In this document: positions 36,442 to 44,271 of the stretch, in pieces
How the letters are laid out: every line of letters begins with the position of its first letter
Numbering within the stretch: position 1 is the stretch's first letter
DNA from: Intrasporangium calvum DSM 43043
GTDB lineage: Bacteria > Actinomycetota > Actinomycetes > Actinomycetales > Dermatophilaceae
Reading direction: 5' to 3'
NCBI RefSeq assembly: GCF_000184685.1
Contig: NC_014830.1
Location: forward strand, 2,914,001 to 2,978,000
DNA length: 64,000 nucleotides
Program-made: the position numbers and the translations under genes
Notes under the pieces: model-generated
What the model was told of the DNA's origin: nothing
Databases searched by the model: none
What the model saw: only the letters and a program-made list of their open reading frames with translations

Positions 36442-37629
36442 ATCAAAATCCTAGTTATCCCGGCCTACTATGGCTTCGGTGGCCGGCACGGGTTCGGCAC
36501 CAGCACTGAAGGAGTCTTCTTCAGGGAGCAGGCAGTCGCGCTGGCGCACGCTGGACACGATGTGAGCCTACTGTATGTTCACTTCGACGGGAATCGTGGC
36601 GTCGAACTTGAAACGATCAACGATACCGGAGTACGAGGAATATTCGTGCACGCTAAACCGTTGCGCGTTCCCGTGAACCTCCTTTACAGAGTCTTGCTGA
36701 TGATATGGGCGTTTCACCGTTCCGTTTTGCAGGAACGACCGAACATTATCCATGCGCATTCGTACCGAGCCAGTCTGTTTGCCTGGCCCATTTCCAAGAT
36801 CTGGGGAGTTCCTTATGTGATCACCGAGCATTCATCGACGCTGAGTGGAGAACTGCCTCGCCAGTGGAGACTGGTCGCACGCTGGGGCTTCGGCCAGGCC
36901 GACGCCGTCCTGGCCGTGAGCAACGGCCTCGCGCTCACCTTAAGACGCTATACGCGCAGAAAGGTTTTGGTCATTCCCAACCTGGTTCAGCGAAGCTTCT
37001 TTACCGGGGATCTGCGAGCCCCTAAAGGCCCACGACGGCAGCCTCTGAAGTTCCTCTCTGTCGGACGCTGCCACCCCAACAAGGGATGGGATGTCCTGCT
37101 GCAGTCTTTCGCGCTTTTGGTTCACTCAGGCGTAGATGCAATTCTACAACTCTGTGGAGGAGGCGCCGAATGTCCCGACCTTGAACGAATCAGCGCGTCG
37201 CTCGGGGTCGACGATCGCGTACAGTTCCTCGGCAGGGTAGACCGTAACAATGTCAGACGGCTCATGGAGGAGTGTGACTGCCATGTCATGGCAAGCAGGG
37301 TCGAGACCTTTGGCATAGTTAATGTGGAGGCTCTGGCGCTGGGAAAGCCAATCATCATGACCGACACTGACGCAGCTAGCACCATCGTGAATGACACAAA
37401 CGGCCTAGTCGTGCCGATAGGCGACGTCGAGGTTCTGGCACTCTCCATGAAGCGCATCGCAGAGACGCTCGACGAATATGACTCTGAGGCCATCCGGGAG
37501 CGGTGCTCGGCGCAGTTTTCCGAAGCGGCTGTCTGCGCTCGCCTAACGGAAATCTACTTCGCGGTCCTGGCAGAGAACCCGGTCCGTTCGCGCGCTGAAA
37601 GCTGGAGGCCCCGGTTCGGCCGCAACTGA
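36442..37629 (+). CDS. Glycosyltransferase family 4 with apparent ATC start
   Basis: This is a 395-codon GT-B enzyme. The coding pattern clearly reaches upstream of the GTG at 36562: in-frame residues KILVIPAYYGFGG and FREQAVALAHAGHDV form the first Rossmann unit. The only start with a good ribosome binding site is ATC at 36442, six bases after AGGAGG (36430-36435). No ATG, GTG or TTG exists in frame back to the stop at 36382. Donor-domain blocks are FLSVGRCHPNKGWDVLLQSF and SRVETFGIVNVEALALGKPI. Either a rare AUC start or a changed ATG explains this. Confidence 0.85.
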   Translation: MKILVIPAYYGFGGRHGFGTSTEGVFFREQAVALAHAGHDVSLLYVHFDGNRGVELETINDTGVRGIFVHAKPLRVPVNLLYRVLLMIWAFHRSVLQERPNIIHAHSYRASLFAWPISKIWGVPYVITEHSSTLSGELPRQWRLVARWGFGQADAVLAVSNGLALTLRRYTRRKVLVIPNLVQRSFFTGDLRAPKGPRRQPLKFLSVGRCHPNKGWDVLLQSFALLVHSGVDAILQLCGGGAECPDLERISASLGVDDRVQFLGRVDRNNVRRLMEECDCHVMASRVETFGIVNVEALALGKPIIMTDTDAASTIVNDTNGLVVPIGDVEVLALSMKRIAETLDEYDSEAIRERCSAQFSEAAVCARLTEIYFAVLAENPVRSRAESWRPRFGRN

Positions 37630-37657
37630 CGGCATCAGCTGTCTCCCCGTCATCGAA

Positions 37658-38575
37658 TCACAGCGGAAATAGCCTCTGCGCCACGGCGAATCCACGGGAA
37701 CGCCCGAAGAGCCCTAGCGTCAAGTGCGTGGCTCGCCTCAGCGGTTGATCCTTTAGGGCCATGGGGGCTAAACGGAAAGCGCGTCGTCGGTTCCCAGCAA
37801 TCAAATTCTCTCTGGCTGCCCGATAGTGATACCAACCGTTCAGTCCCTCATCTAGGTGGAGATCCGACGAGTATTTGACTAGGTAGCGTTCCCATGCAGC
37901 CGCAGCCAATTCTGGGTTAGCGACATGGTCTTTCCGACCCCGTGTGACGATCGCCAGATTCTCGGGGACGACCGCTAGAAGCGAGTCATTAGCTAGACAG
38001 GCGAGAACGAAATCGCGCTCCTCAAGGGAAGGAAAAGAGCCGTCAAATTTCACCGGCGGCGCAGCGACGCATCTATCAACAAGCAACATGGGAGTACCTG
38101 TTCCCGCGACGCCGCGGAGCATGTCCATTCTCGAAAACGGGCCAGGGACGAACCTGCTGGCAGGGACATCTCGCCCGCTGTATCGCCACCCGCAGCCCAT
38201 CACCGAGACCGGGCGTCCGCCTGACTGGATGGCGCGGAGCTTGCGTATCTGCGTTTCTAGTTTAGTGGGCAACCACTCATCATCTGAGTCCATGAATGCA
38301 ACTAGTGCCGTTTCCGCCTCGCGCAACCCCAGATTCCTAGCTCCAGACGGTCCCATATTGGTAGGTGCGTCGATGTGGCGTATTCTTCGGTCACGAATGC
38401 CTTTGGCGACGCAGCGAGAGTCATCAGTCGAGGCGTCATCGACGAGGTACAGAATCAGTTCGCCATGCGTTTGCGACAGCACGCTGTTCACTGCCGTCGT
38501 CAACGTCGCGGGGCGATTGAAGTACGGAAGTATCACTGAGACAGAATCACGCGTGTTCCAATATTGTGCAGTCAT
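37658..38575 (-). CDS. Glycosyltransferase family 2
   Basis: This is a 305-residue GT-A enzyme. It has VSVILPYFNRPATLTTAVNSVL and LYLVDDASTDDS at the N-terminus, then NMGPSGARNLGL and the metal-binding FMDSDDEWLPTKLE. The C-terminal part, with ARENLIAGNRRRAFRLA, is like that of GT2 enzymes in O-antigen loci. It probably adds one sugar of the island's glycan. It lies 73 bases after pseC on the same strand and may be in the same transcript. It is convergent with the ATC-start glycosyltransferase gene. Confidence 0.9.
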   Translation of the reverse strand: MTAQYWNTRDSVSVILPYFNRPATLTTAVNSVLSQTHGELILYLVDDASTDDSRCVAKGIRDRRIRHIDAPTNMGPSGARNLGLREAETALVAFMDSDDEWLPTKLETQIRKLRAIQSGGRPVSVMGCGWRYSGRDVPASRFVPGPFSRMDMLRGVAGTGTPMLLVDRCVAAPPVKFDGSFPSLEERDFVLACLANDSLLAVVPENLAIVTRGRKDHVANPELAAAAWERYLVKYSSDLHLDEGLNGWYHYRAARENLIAGNRRRAFRLAPMALKDQPLRRATHLTLGLFGRSRGFAVAQRLFPL

Positions 38576-38648
38576 AGTATGTCCCGCCGATTTCTGTTCC
38601 TGGGAGAAGGTCTCAGGCCGCTTCCTTCGTTACCACACGTGCCTTGAC

Positions 38649-39776
38649 TCATTCACGTATGAACCCGCGGACGAGCTCGATCACGCCGTCGACATCTGCG
38701 TCGGTCAAGTCGGGGAACAGCGGAAGCGAGATCTCCTGCTCGTAGTACTCCTCTGCTACTGGGCACATGCCGCGCCTGTACCCCAGATCGGCGTACAGCG
38801 GATGCCAATAGACCGGGATGTAATTCACCTGAACGCCAATGCCGCTGGCGCGCAGATGATCGAATAACTGCTTTCGACGCCCGTCCCGAATGCGTAGTGA
38901 ATATAGATGCCAAGTTGGATTCGCACCGGGTCTAGTCGGAGGCAGCAGCAGTGCGTCCAAATCGCCTAGTCCAGCACTGTACCGGTCGTGAATCTCGCGC
39001 CGCCGGCGAGAGAATGCCTCAAGGCGTGCCAGCTGGCTTAGTCCGAGTGATGCGAGAACGTCGGGCAATCGGTAATTCACGCCTATGTCCTGGACCTCGT
39101 ACCACCACGCCTCGTCGCGTGGTGAGCGCATGCGCAGGGGGTCCTTCACCATACCGATGTTTCGAAACGTCGCTGCACGCGCGAGAACATCGGCATCAGC
39201 GGAAACAACTGCACCGCCCTCAGCCGTTGTGAGATTCTTCGTCGGAAAGAACGAAAAGGTAGTTACGTCAGCAAGGGATCCTACGGGCAGCCCATTCAAA
39301 GTGCCGCCGATGGAGTGCGCTGCGTCCTCCAAGAGAATGACCTTAGTGCCGCGTATAGCCGCACGAAGGCCGGGGGCATCGATCGGATGTCCCCCATAAT
39401 CCACCGCACCGACTACTCGCGTGCGCTCCGTGAGCGCGGCGGCCACTGAGTCGGGGTCCAGGTTGCCAGTGTCCGCAGTCACGTCCGCAAAGACAACGTT
39501 AGCCCCGAGGATCGTCGCCGAGCTCGCCGTCGCGACAAACGTCAGCGGGGTGACGACCACTTCGTCGCCAGGACCGACCCCGAGAGCGGCATAGGCGGTG
39601 TGCAGCGCCGCGGTGCCTGAGGTTACGGATACTGCGCCGGGCGCGCCCGCCAGCTTGGCCAACTGCTGCTCGAAGGCACTCACCCATGGCCCTGTGGTTA
39701 GCCAATCGCTTCCTAGAACCTCAACGACCGCCGCGACATCGTCGGATGAGACCGAATGGCGCCCGTAAGGAAGCAT
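38649..39776 (-). CDS. pseC: UDP-4-keto-sugar aminotransferase PseC
   Basis: This is a 375-residue DegT/DnrJ-type PLP aminotransferase. In the pseudaminic acid pathway it aminates the 4-keto product of PseB. Blocks are SVTSGTAALHTAYAALGVGPGDEV, VGAVDYGGHPIDAPGLR, EDAAHSIGG, and the PLP-lysine block TFSFFPTKNLTTAEGG. It starts two bases after the pseB stop, so the two are coupled. The whole set of pseudaminic acid genes around it fixes the assignment better than the sequence alone. Confidence 0.9.
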   Translation of the reverse strand: MLPYGRHSVSSDDVAAVVEVLGSDWLTTGPWVSAFEQQLAKLAGAPGAVSVTSGTAALHTAYAALGVGPGDEVVVTPLTFVATASSATILGANVVFADVTADTGNLDPDSVAAALTERTRVVGAVDYGGHPIDAPGLRAAIRGTKVILLEDAAHSIGGTLNGLPVGSLADVTTFSFFPTKNLTTAEGGAVVSADADVLARAATFRNIGMVKDPLRMRSPRDEAWWYEVQDIGVNYRLPDVLASLGLSQLARLEAFSRRRREIHDRYSAGLGDLDALLLPPTRPGANPTWHLYSLRIRDGRRKQLFDHLRASGIGVQVNYIPVYWHPLYADLGYRRGMCPVAEEYYEQEISLPLFPDLTDADVDGVIELVRGFIRE

Positions 39777-39778
39777 CG

Positions 39779-40786
39779 TCAGAGATCCGCTGCGAGCAGG
39801 GCTTGGAAGTCCTCACGGGACAGCCACTCGTCGTTGCTGTCGGAGGTGTAGTGGAAACCATCAGGCGCTAACACCCCGGAGGCCGGCGGAGTGTATCCCC
39901 ACGAGGCGAGGTCAGGCTGAAGGACGTAGCGCCCAGCCACGAGCAACGCGCGTCGCCCCTCCTCTGGAGAGATCATCTCTTCGTGCAGCTTCTCGCCAGG
40001 TCGGAGGCCGATCTCGTGCATTTCGGTACCCGGAGCCACGGCTTGTGCCAGGTCGACGATCCTCATCGACGGGATGCGCGGCACATACAGCTCACCTCCC
40101 TGCATCATTTCGAAGGAGTCCGCAACGAAGCGAACAGCCTGCGCAAGGGTGATGAAGAAGCGTGTCATCCGAAGGTCCGTTATGGGGAGCGACCTTCCTT
40201 GGGCCGCGAGCCCGCGGAAGAACGGAATCACGGAGCCACGACTGCCCATCACGTTGCCGTAGCGGACCACTGAGAACCGAGTCGGGTATGCCGCGGCATA
40301 ATGATTTCCGGTGACAAAGAGCTTGTCGGCGGTGAGTTTCGTCGCGCCGTACAGATTGATTGGGGAGGAGGCCTTGTCGGTGGAGAGCGCCACCACCCGC
40401 TTCACGCCGGCATCGATGCAGGCCTCGATGACGTTCTGGCTTCCCACGATATTGGTGAGTACGAACTCCCACGGATTGTATTCCGCGGTGTCTACCTGCT
40501 TAAGCGCCGCAGCGTGGACCACGTAGTCGACGCCGTGCATGGCACGGTCCAGTCGGTGCCGGTCGCGAACGTCGCCGATGAACCACCTGAGGCGTGGATC
40601 GTGGTCGAACATCTGACGGACTTCATACTGCTTCAGTTCGTCGCGGCTGAAGACCACTACGCGCTTAGGGTTATGGTTCCGGAGCAGCTCGGCGATGAAC
40701 GCCTTGCCGAAGGAGCCAGTACCCCCGGTCACGAGAATCGAGGATCCGTGGAGGACTGACGGCTGACCGGTCGTGGGGTCGGGCAT
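39779..40786 (-). CDS. pseB: UDP-GlcNAc 4,6-dehydratase (inverting) PseB
   Basis: PseB makes UDP-2-acetamido-2,6-dideoxy-beta-L-arabino-hexos-4-ulose, the first step to pseudaminic acid. The 335-residue length is that of known PseB. The NAD motif is TGGTGSFGKAF; the active-site stretch is STDKASSPINLYGATKL with Tyr and Lys, unlike the membrane-bound WbpM type. DELKQYEVRQ and GLRPGEKLHEEMI are PseB hallmarks. The ATG at 40786 is chosen over upstream codons inside pseF. No ribosome binding site is visible; CATTAT six bases before the ATG suggests a leaderless mRNA. Confidence 0.94.
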   Translation of the reverse strand: MPDPTTGQPSVLHGSSILVTGGTGSFGKAFIAELLRNHNPKRVVVFSRDELKQYEVRQMFDHDPRLRWFIGDVRDRHRLDRAMHGVDYVVHAAALKQVDTAEYNPWEFVLTNIVGSQNVIEACIDAGVKRVVALSTDKASSPINLYGATKLTADKLFVTGNHYAAAYPTRFSVVRYGNVMGSRGSVIPFFRGLAAQGRSLPITDLRMTRFFITLAQAVRFVADSFEMMQGGELYVPRIPSMRIVDLAQAVAPGTEMHEIGLRPGEKLHEEMISPEEGRRALLVAGRYVLQPDLASWGYTPPASGVLAPDGFHYTSDSNDEWLSREDFQALLAADL

Positions 40787-40792
40787 GGCGCC

Positions 40793-40798
40793 ATAATG
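40793..40798 (-). promoter_or_regulatory. Possible -10 box for a leaderless pseB mRNA
   Basis: CATTAT (minus strand) ends six bases before the pseB ATG, in the 35-base gap between divergent pseB and pseF. No ribosome binding site precedes pseB. Confidence 0.35.
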
Positions 40799-40821
40799 AC
40801 ACGAACGAACGAAGGAGCTAC

Positions 40822-41550
40822 ATGCGGGTCGTCGTCGCAATCCAGGCACGGATGGGATCCACCCGCCTTCCAGGAAAGGTGCTGCAGGATCTCGGAGGAA
40901 TGCCGGTCCTCAGTTGGGTGGTACGCGCCTGCCTGGCAGCCAGTCGGCCCGACCAGGTCATCATCGCCACGAGCACCTCCCCCGGCGACGATGCCATAGT
41001 GGCCGCCGGCCGAAACCTCGGAGTACCCATCGTCCGCGGCAGCGAGGACGACGTCCTCGCGAGGTACTTGCAGGCGGTCGACGAGCACTCAGCGGACGCA
41101 GTTGTCCGCATAACCGCCGACTGCCCCTTCACCGACCCCGCCCTCATCGACGCGGTGGTTGCTGCTTGGCGCGCCGACTCGACGCTTGACTACGTGTCCA
41201 CGTTCGTTGTCCGCACCCTCCCCCACGGGCTCGACGTCGAGATTGTGAGCGCGAAGGCACTCCAGCGTGTGGGACGTCGTGCCAGCGGACACGACAGAGT
41301 GCACGTCACCTCGGGCATCTATTCGGCGCCCGACCAGTTCCGGGTAATGGGGTTGTGCTTCGCCCCCGACGCGACCGACCTACGGGTGACCATCGACACA
41401 CCGGAGGACCTCAAGGCGCTCCGAGGGATCGTAGAAGCCCGCGGCACCACGCCCATGGGTCGCGAAGAGTTGGTCTCGCTGCTCCGCAACCGTCCGGATC
41501 TCGTGGCAGTCAACGCGGGTGTGAAGCAGAAGGCCCTGGCAGAAGGCTGA
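40822..41550 (+). CDS. pseF: CMP-pseudaminic acid cytidylyltransferase candidate (SpsF/PseF-like)
   Basis: This is a 242-residue nucleotidyltransferase of the SpsF/KdsB-like type that would activate pseudaminic acid with CTP. The N-terminal nucleotide loop is VVVAIQARMGSTRLPGKVL; VRITADCPFTDPALID binds the metal and base; DLRVTIDTPEDLKAL is a family block. The classical PseF has a slightly different N-terminus, so the exact role rests on context: it lies between pseB and pseG-pseH. GAAGGAG precedes the ATG, and the stop overlaps the next start as TGATG. Confidence 0.82.
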   Translation: MRVVVAIQARMGSTRLPGKVLQDLGGMPVLSWVVRACLAASRPDQVIIATSTSPGDDAIVAAGRNLGVPIVRGSEDDVLARYLQAVDEHSADAVVRITADCPFTDPALIDAVVAAWRADSTLDYVSTFVVRTLPHGLDVEIVSAKALQRVGRRASGHDRVHVTSGIYSAPDQFRVMGLCFAPDATDLRVTIDTPEDLKALRGIVEARGTTPMGREELVSLLRNRPDLVAVNAGVKQKALAEG

Positions 41551-43073
41551 TGAGGCTCCTTCTCCGCTGTGATGGCGGGCCGCAGATTGGCCTGGGGCAC
41601 GTCGTGAGATCTCTGTCTCTCGCCGAAGTGGCGCTGGCCAGCGGTCACGAGGTCGCGCTTCTCGGCACTCTGGAAGGGGGACTTCTCCCTCGCCTCGTCG
41701 CCGAGGTGGACGACCGACTCGACTATTTGGGGGCTCCAGCCGAGCCGGACGTACTGCCTCCTGCCATACGCTCTTCGTTCGACGTCATACACATCGACAG
41801 TTACACAATCGTGGACACCGTCCTCGCGTCGCTCGTTCGAGGAGCGAGGGACTCATGGGCCACCCGATCGCTGCTGTCAGTGATGACCGACGGCGCCTAC
41901 GGCGCGCAGCCTGCCGACATCCTGATCGACCCAACTATTGGGGCGGAAGGCACCGTTGCTCCGGCGACCGCCAGGTGGCATCTGCGCGGCGGACGATTCA
42001 CCCCTATACGACGAGTGATCGCCGACAACACGGGCGGATATCCCCCACTTGGTGCGTTGGACAAAACCCCTCATGTCCTGGTCGTCATGGGCGGGAGCGA
42101 CCCCTTGGGTTGTGCACCGGCCATCGTCGAAGCTTTGGCTCGGCTGGAAACGACGCTCGACGTCACAGTCGTCTCGACCCCGGCCACCGAGAAGGTCCTC
42201 AAAGACGCCGCGCGGCGCTGGCGACGCGGGAATCTTCGGCCCATTGCACCCACGCTGAATCTCCCGGCGATCATGTCTGAGGCCGACCTCGTGGTTACCG
42301 CGGCGGGGACATCGATGTGGGAGCTGTGCGCTCTGCGTCGACCGATGGCGGTGGTCGCCGTCGTCGAGAATCAGCTCGCAGGTTACCGCCTAGTCATCGA
42401 CTCGGGCGCGGCCATCGGGCTGGGCACGCCTGCTGATCTCCAAAAGCCTGATGTCATCGCCAATCGGTTGTCCCAGGTACTCGCAAGCCCCTCCCTCCGC
42501 ATGGAGATGGCCGACGCAGCCCACGAACTCGTGGATGGACGCGGCGCCTGGCGGATCATCCGAATGTTCGAGGCCGCTCTCACAGCGGCTGAGCCTAGGG
42601 GCGAGTCGGCACCTCTTGTCGAGATTCGTACGGCCACGGCTCAAGACGAGGGGAAACTGCTCGCTTGGCGGAACGATCCGGTAACCCGCGCGAGCTCGAG
42701 GCAGCATGACGTCGTCTCGCCGGTGCGCCACCACCAATGGCTAGCTTCCAGCCTGACTCGCGATGACCGCCACGTCCTCATCGGGTCAGCCGGCGGGATC
42801 GACATCGGAACGGTGCGCTGGGACATGTTGGGCACACGAGAGTGGGAGGTCTCAATCACCGTCGCGCCGACCGCACGCGGCCGAGCGCTCGCAGCACCGC
42901 TGCTGGCGGCGGGTCAGCGGTGGCTAGCCGACTATGCTGAGCCGACCGCGTATCTGGCGGTCCTGCATCGCACCAACGAAGCGTCCCGCCGGCTGTTCCT
43001 CGGGAGCGGCTACGCCCCGGACCTGCCGCCGGACGCGCAGGGTTTCGAACGCTGGGTGCGGACAGTCAGATAA
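41550..43073 (+). CDS. pseG: PseG-PseH fusion: UDP-sugar hydrolase and N-acetyltransferase
   Basis: This is a 507-residue fusion. Residues 1-345 are PseG, which removes UDP from the 2,4-diacetamido-L-altrose intermediate; the key His is H17 in IGLGHVVR, the position known from Campylobacter PseG, and the C-terminal part has VVTAAGTSMWELCALRRPM. Residues 350-507 are a GNAT domain like PseH, which acetylates the 4-amino group (LAWRNDPVTRASSRQHDVVSP, then GRALAAPLLAAGQRWL). Fusing the two steps should channel the intermediate. The ATG at 41550 overlaps the pseF stop. Its end overlaps convergent pseI by 8 bases. Confidence 0.9.
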   Translation: MRLLLRCDGGPQIGLGHVVRSLSLAEVALASGHEVALLGTLEGGLLPRLVAEVDDRLDYLGAPAEPDVLPPAIRSSFDVIHIDSYTIVDTVLASLVRGARDSWATRSLLSVMTDGAYGAQPADILIDPTIGAEGTVAPATARWHLRGGRFTPIRRVIADNTGGYPPLGALDKTPHVLVVMGGSDPLGCAPAIVEALARLETTLDVTVVSTPATEKVLKDAARRWRRGNLRPIAPTLNLPAIMSEADLVVTAAGTSMWELCALRRPMAVVAVVENQLAGYRLVIDSGAAIGLGTPADLQKPDVIANRLSQVLASPSLRMEMADAAHELVDGRGAWRIIRMFEAALTAAEPRGESAPLVEIRTATAQDEGKLLAWRNDPVTRASSRQHDVVSPVRHHQWLASSLTRDDRHVLIGSAGGIDIGTVRWDMLGTREWEVSITVAPTARGRALAAPLLAAGQRWLADYAEPTAYLAVLHRTNEASRRLFLGSGYAPDLPPDAQGFERWVRTVR

Positions 43074-44127
43074 GTTCCCACGTCAGCGGCGTCCCACGCT
43101 GCACGTCCGTGACGAAGGTACGGCCGAGCACCACCTCGATAAATTTTGTCGCAAGTCCGCCCGATGGGCGGATCGAGCGCACGTTGAACTGGGTCACCTT
43201 GTCACCTGCACGAACGTCTTCTACGACGTAGAGGGATCGGCGCAGAGCCAGTGTGTCGCGCTCAGCCTCGGTTGGTCCGAATCGCGGCGGACCAACGGCC
43301 AATCTGGCAGCGGCCGTCTCGCGGACCAACGAGGCCAGCTCGTTCGGCTCGAGGGAAAAATCTGAGTCGACCCCGCCCTCGGCGCGTTGGAGAGTCACGT
43401 GCTTTTCCACCGCGACGGCGCCGAGGGCGACCGCTGCCACGGAGACACCAATCCCAGGGGTGTGGTCGGACAAGCCAACATGGATTCCGAACGCCTCCCG
43501 CAAGGTGGGGACTGAAAGGAGCCGCGCGTCACCTGGGTCTGCGGGGTAGGAGGCAGTGCACGCGAGAAGAACCATGTCCCTACATCCGCCGTCCCGGGCG
43601 GTGGTCAGCGCGGCGTCGATCTCGCCAAGAGTCGCCATGCCGGTTGAGATAATCATGGGCTTGCCGGTAGAAGCCACTTCGCGAATCAAGGGGAGGTCTA
43701 CCATCTCCGCCGAGGCGATCTTGTAAACCGGGCAGTCGAGTGATTCAAGGAGCTCGATGGCGGTAGGGTCGAAGGGACTGGAGAAGGGGATCAAGCCCAG
43801 CGAGCGAGCGCGCTCGAACATCGTGGCGTGCCACTCCCAAGGGGTGTGGGCCTCCTCATAGAGGTCGTGCAGGGTCCGTCCCCCCCAGAGCTCATGGCCA
43901 GAGCGAATCCGGAACTGTGGCCCCGATGCGTCGAGGGTGAGTGTGTCCGCGGTGTACGTCTGGAACTTCACCGCCTGCGCGCCACTCGAAGCGATTGCTT
44001 CGATGATTTCAAGCGCTCGATCGAGGGACCCGTTGTGGTTCCCCGACACCTCAGCGATCACGAGAGGGGTCTCGTGGCTTCCGACAAGGTGGCCACCGAT
44101 CTCGATAGGTTGGATCTCGACAGACAC
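43066..44127 (-). CDS. pseI: Pseudaminic acid synthase PseI
   Basis: PseI condenses the altrose sugar with phosphoenolpyruvate to make pseudaminic acid. The 353 residues hold a NeuB barrel (VIAEVSGNHNGSLDRALEII, AVKFQTYTADTLT, TPWEWHATMFERARSLGLIPFSSPFD, KIASAEMVDLPLI) and a C-terminal SAF/antifreeze-like domain (RSLYVVEDVRAGDKVT, GLATKFIEVVLGR). The ending of the first block and the lack of NeuB-specific changes favour PseI over NeuB; pseB, pseC and pseG nearby decide it. An insertion element sits 43 bases upstream of its start. Confidence 0.93.
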   Translation of the reverse strand: MSVEIQPIEIGGHLVGSHETPLVIAEVSGNHNGSLDRALEIIEAIASSGAQAVKFQTYTADTLTLDASGPQFRIRSGHELWGGRTLHDLYEEAHTPWEWHATMFERARSLGLIPFSSPFDPTAIELLESLDCPVYKIASAEMVDLPLIREVASTGKPMIISTGMATLGEIDAALTTARDGGCRDMVLLACTASYPADPGDARLLSVPTLREAFGIHVGLSDHTPGIGVSVAAVALGAVAVEKHVTLQRAEGGVDSDFSLEPNELASLVRETAAARLAVGPPRFGPTEAERDTLALRRSLYVVEDVRAGDKVTQFNVRSIRPSGGLATKFIEVVLGRTFVTDVQRGTPLTWELI

Positions 44128-44154
44128 GCTCGCCTCGCTAGTGGGCCGTTACGG

Positions 44155-44170
44155 GAGATACAACAGCGTA
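44155..44170. repeat. Target-site duplication, left
   Basis: GAGATACAACAGCGTA directly flanks the left end of the insertion element. An identical copy flanks the right end at 45551-45566. Confidence 0.9.
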
Positions 44171-44198
44171 TGTTCTGGTTCACGACATACCGGACAGG

Positions 44199-44244
44199 TG
44201 TCTCCCGACATGCCGGACTGATGTCTCCCGACATGCCGGACTGA
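44199..44244. repeat. 23-bp tandem repeat at the IS left end
   Basis: Two exact 23-base units, each TGTCTCCCGACATG then CCGGACTGA (44199-44221 and 44222-44244), lie between the left terminal repeat and the transposase gene. The terminal repeat itself is a degenerate third unit. They may bind the transposase. Confidence 0.8.
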
Positions 44245-44271
44245 GGCTGGCCTGAGCCACAGCGTTCGGCC

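Noticed and set aside
36562-37629. GTG at 36562 as start of the GT4 gene
   Set aside because: It has no ribosome binding site and would remove the clearly coding first Rossmann strand at 36442-36560.
40287-40300. Palindrome TATGCCGCGGCATA in pseB
   Set aside because: It falls in coding sequence for the conserved Y-A-A-A-Y-P region and lacks the rest of the repeat.
44199-44244. CRISPR-like repeat
   Set aside because: Only two direct units without spacers, located within an insertion element.
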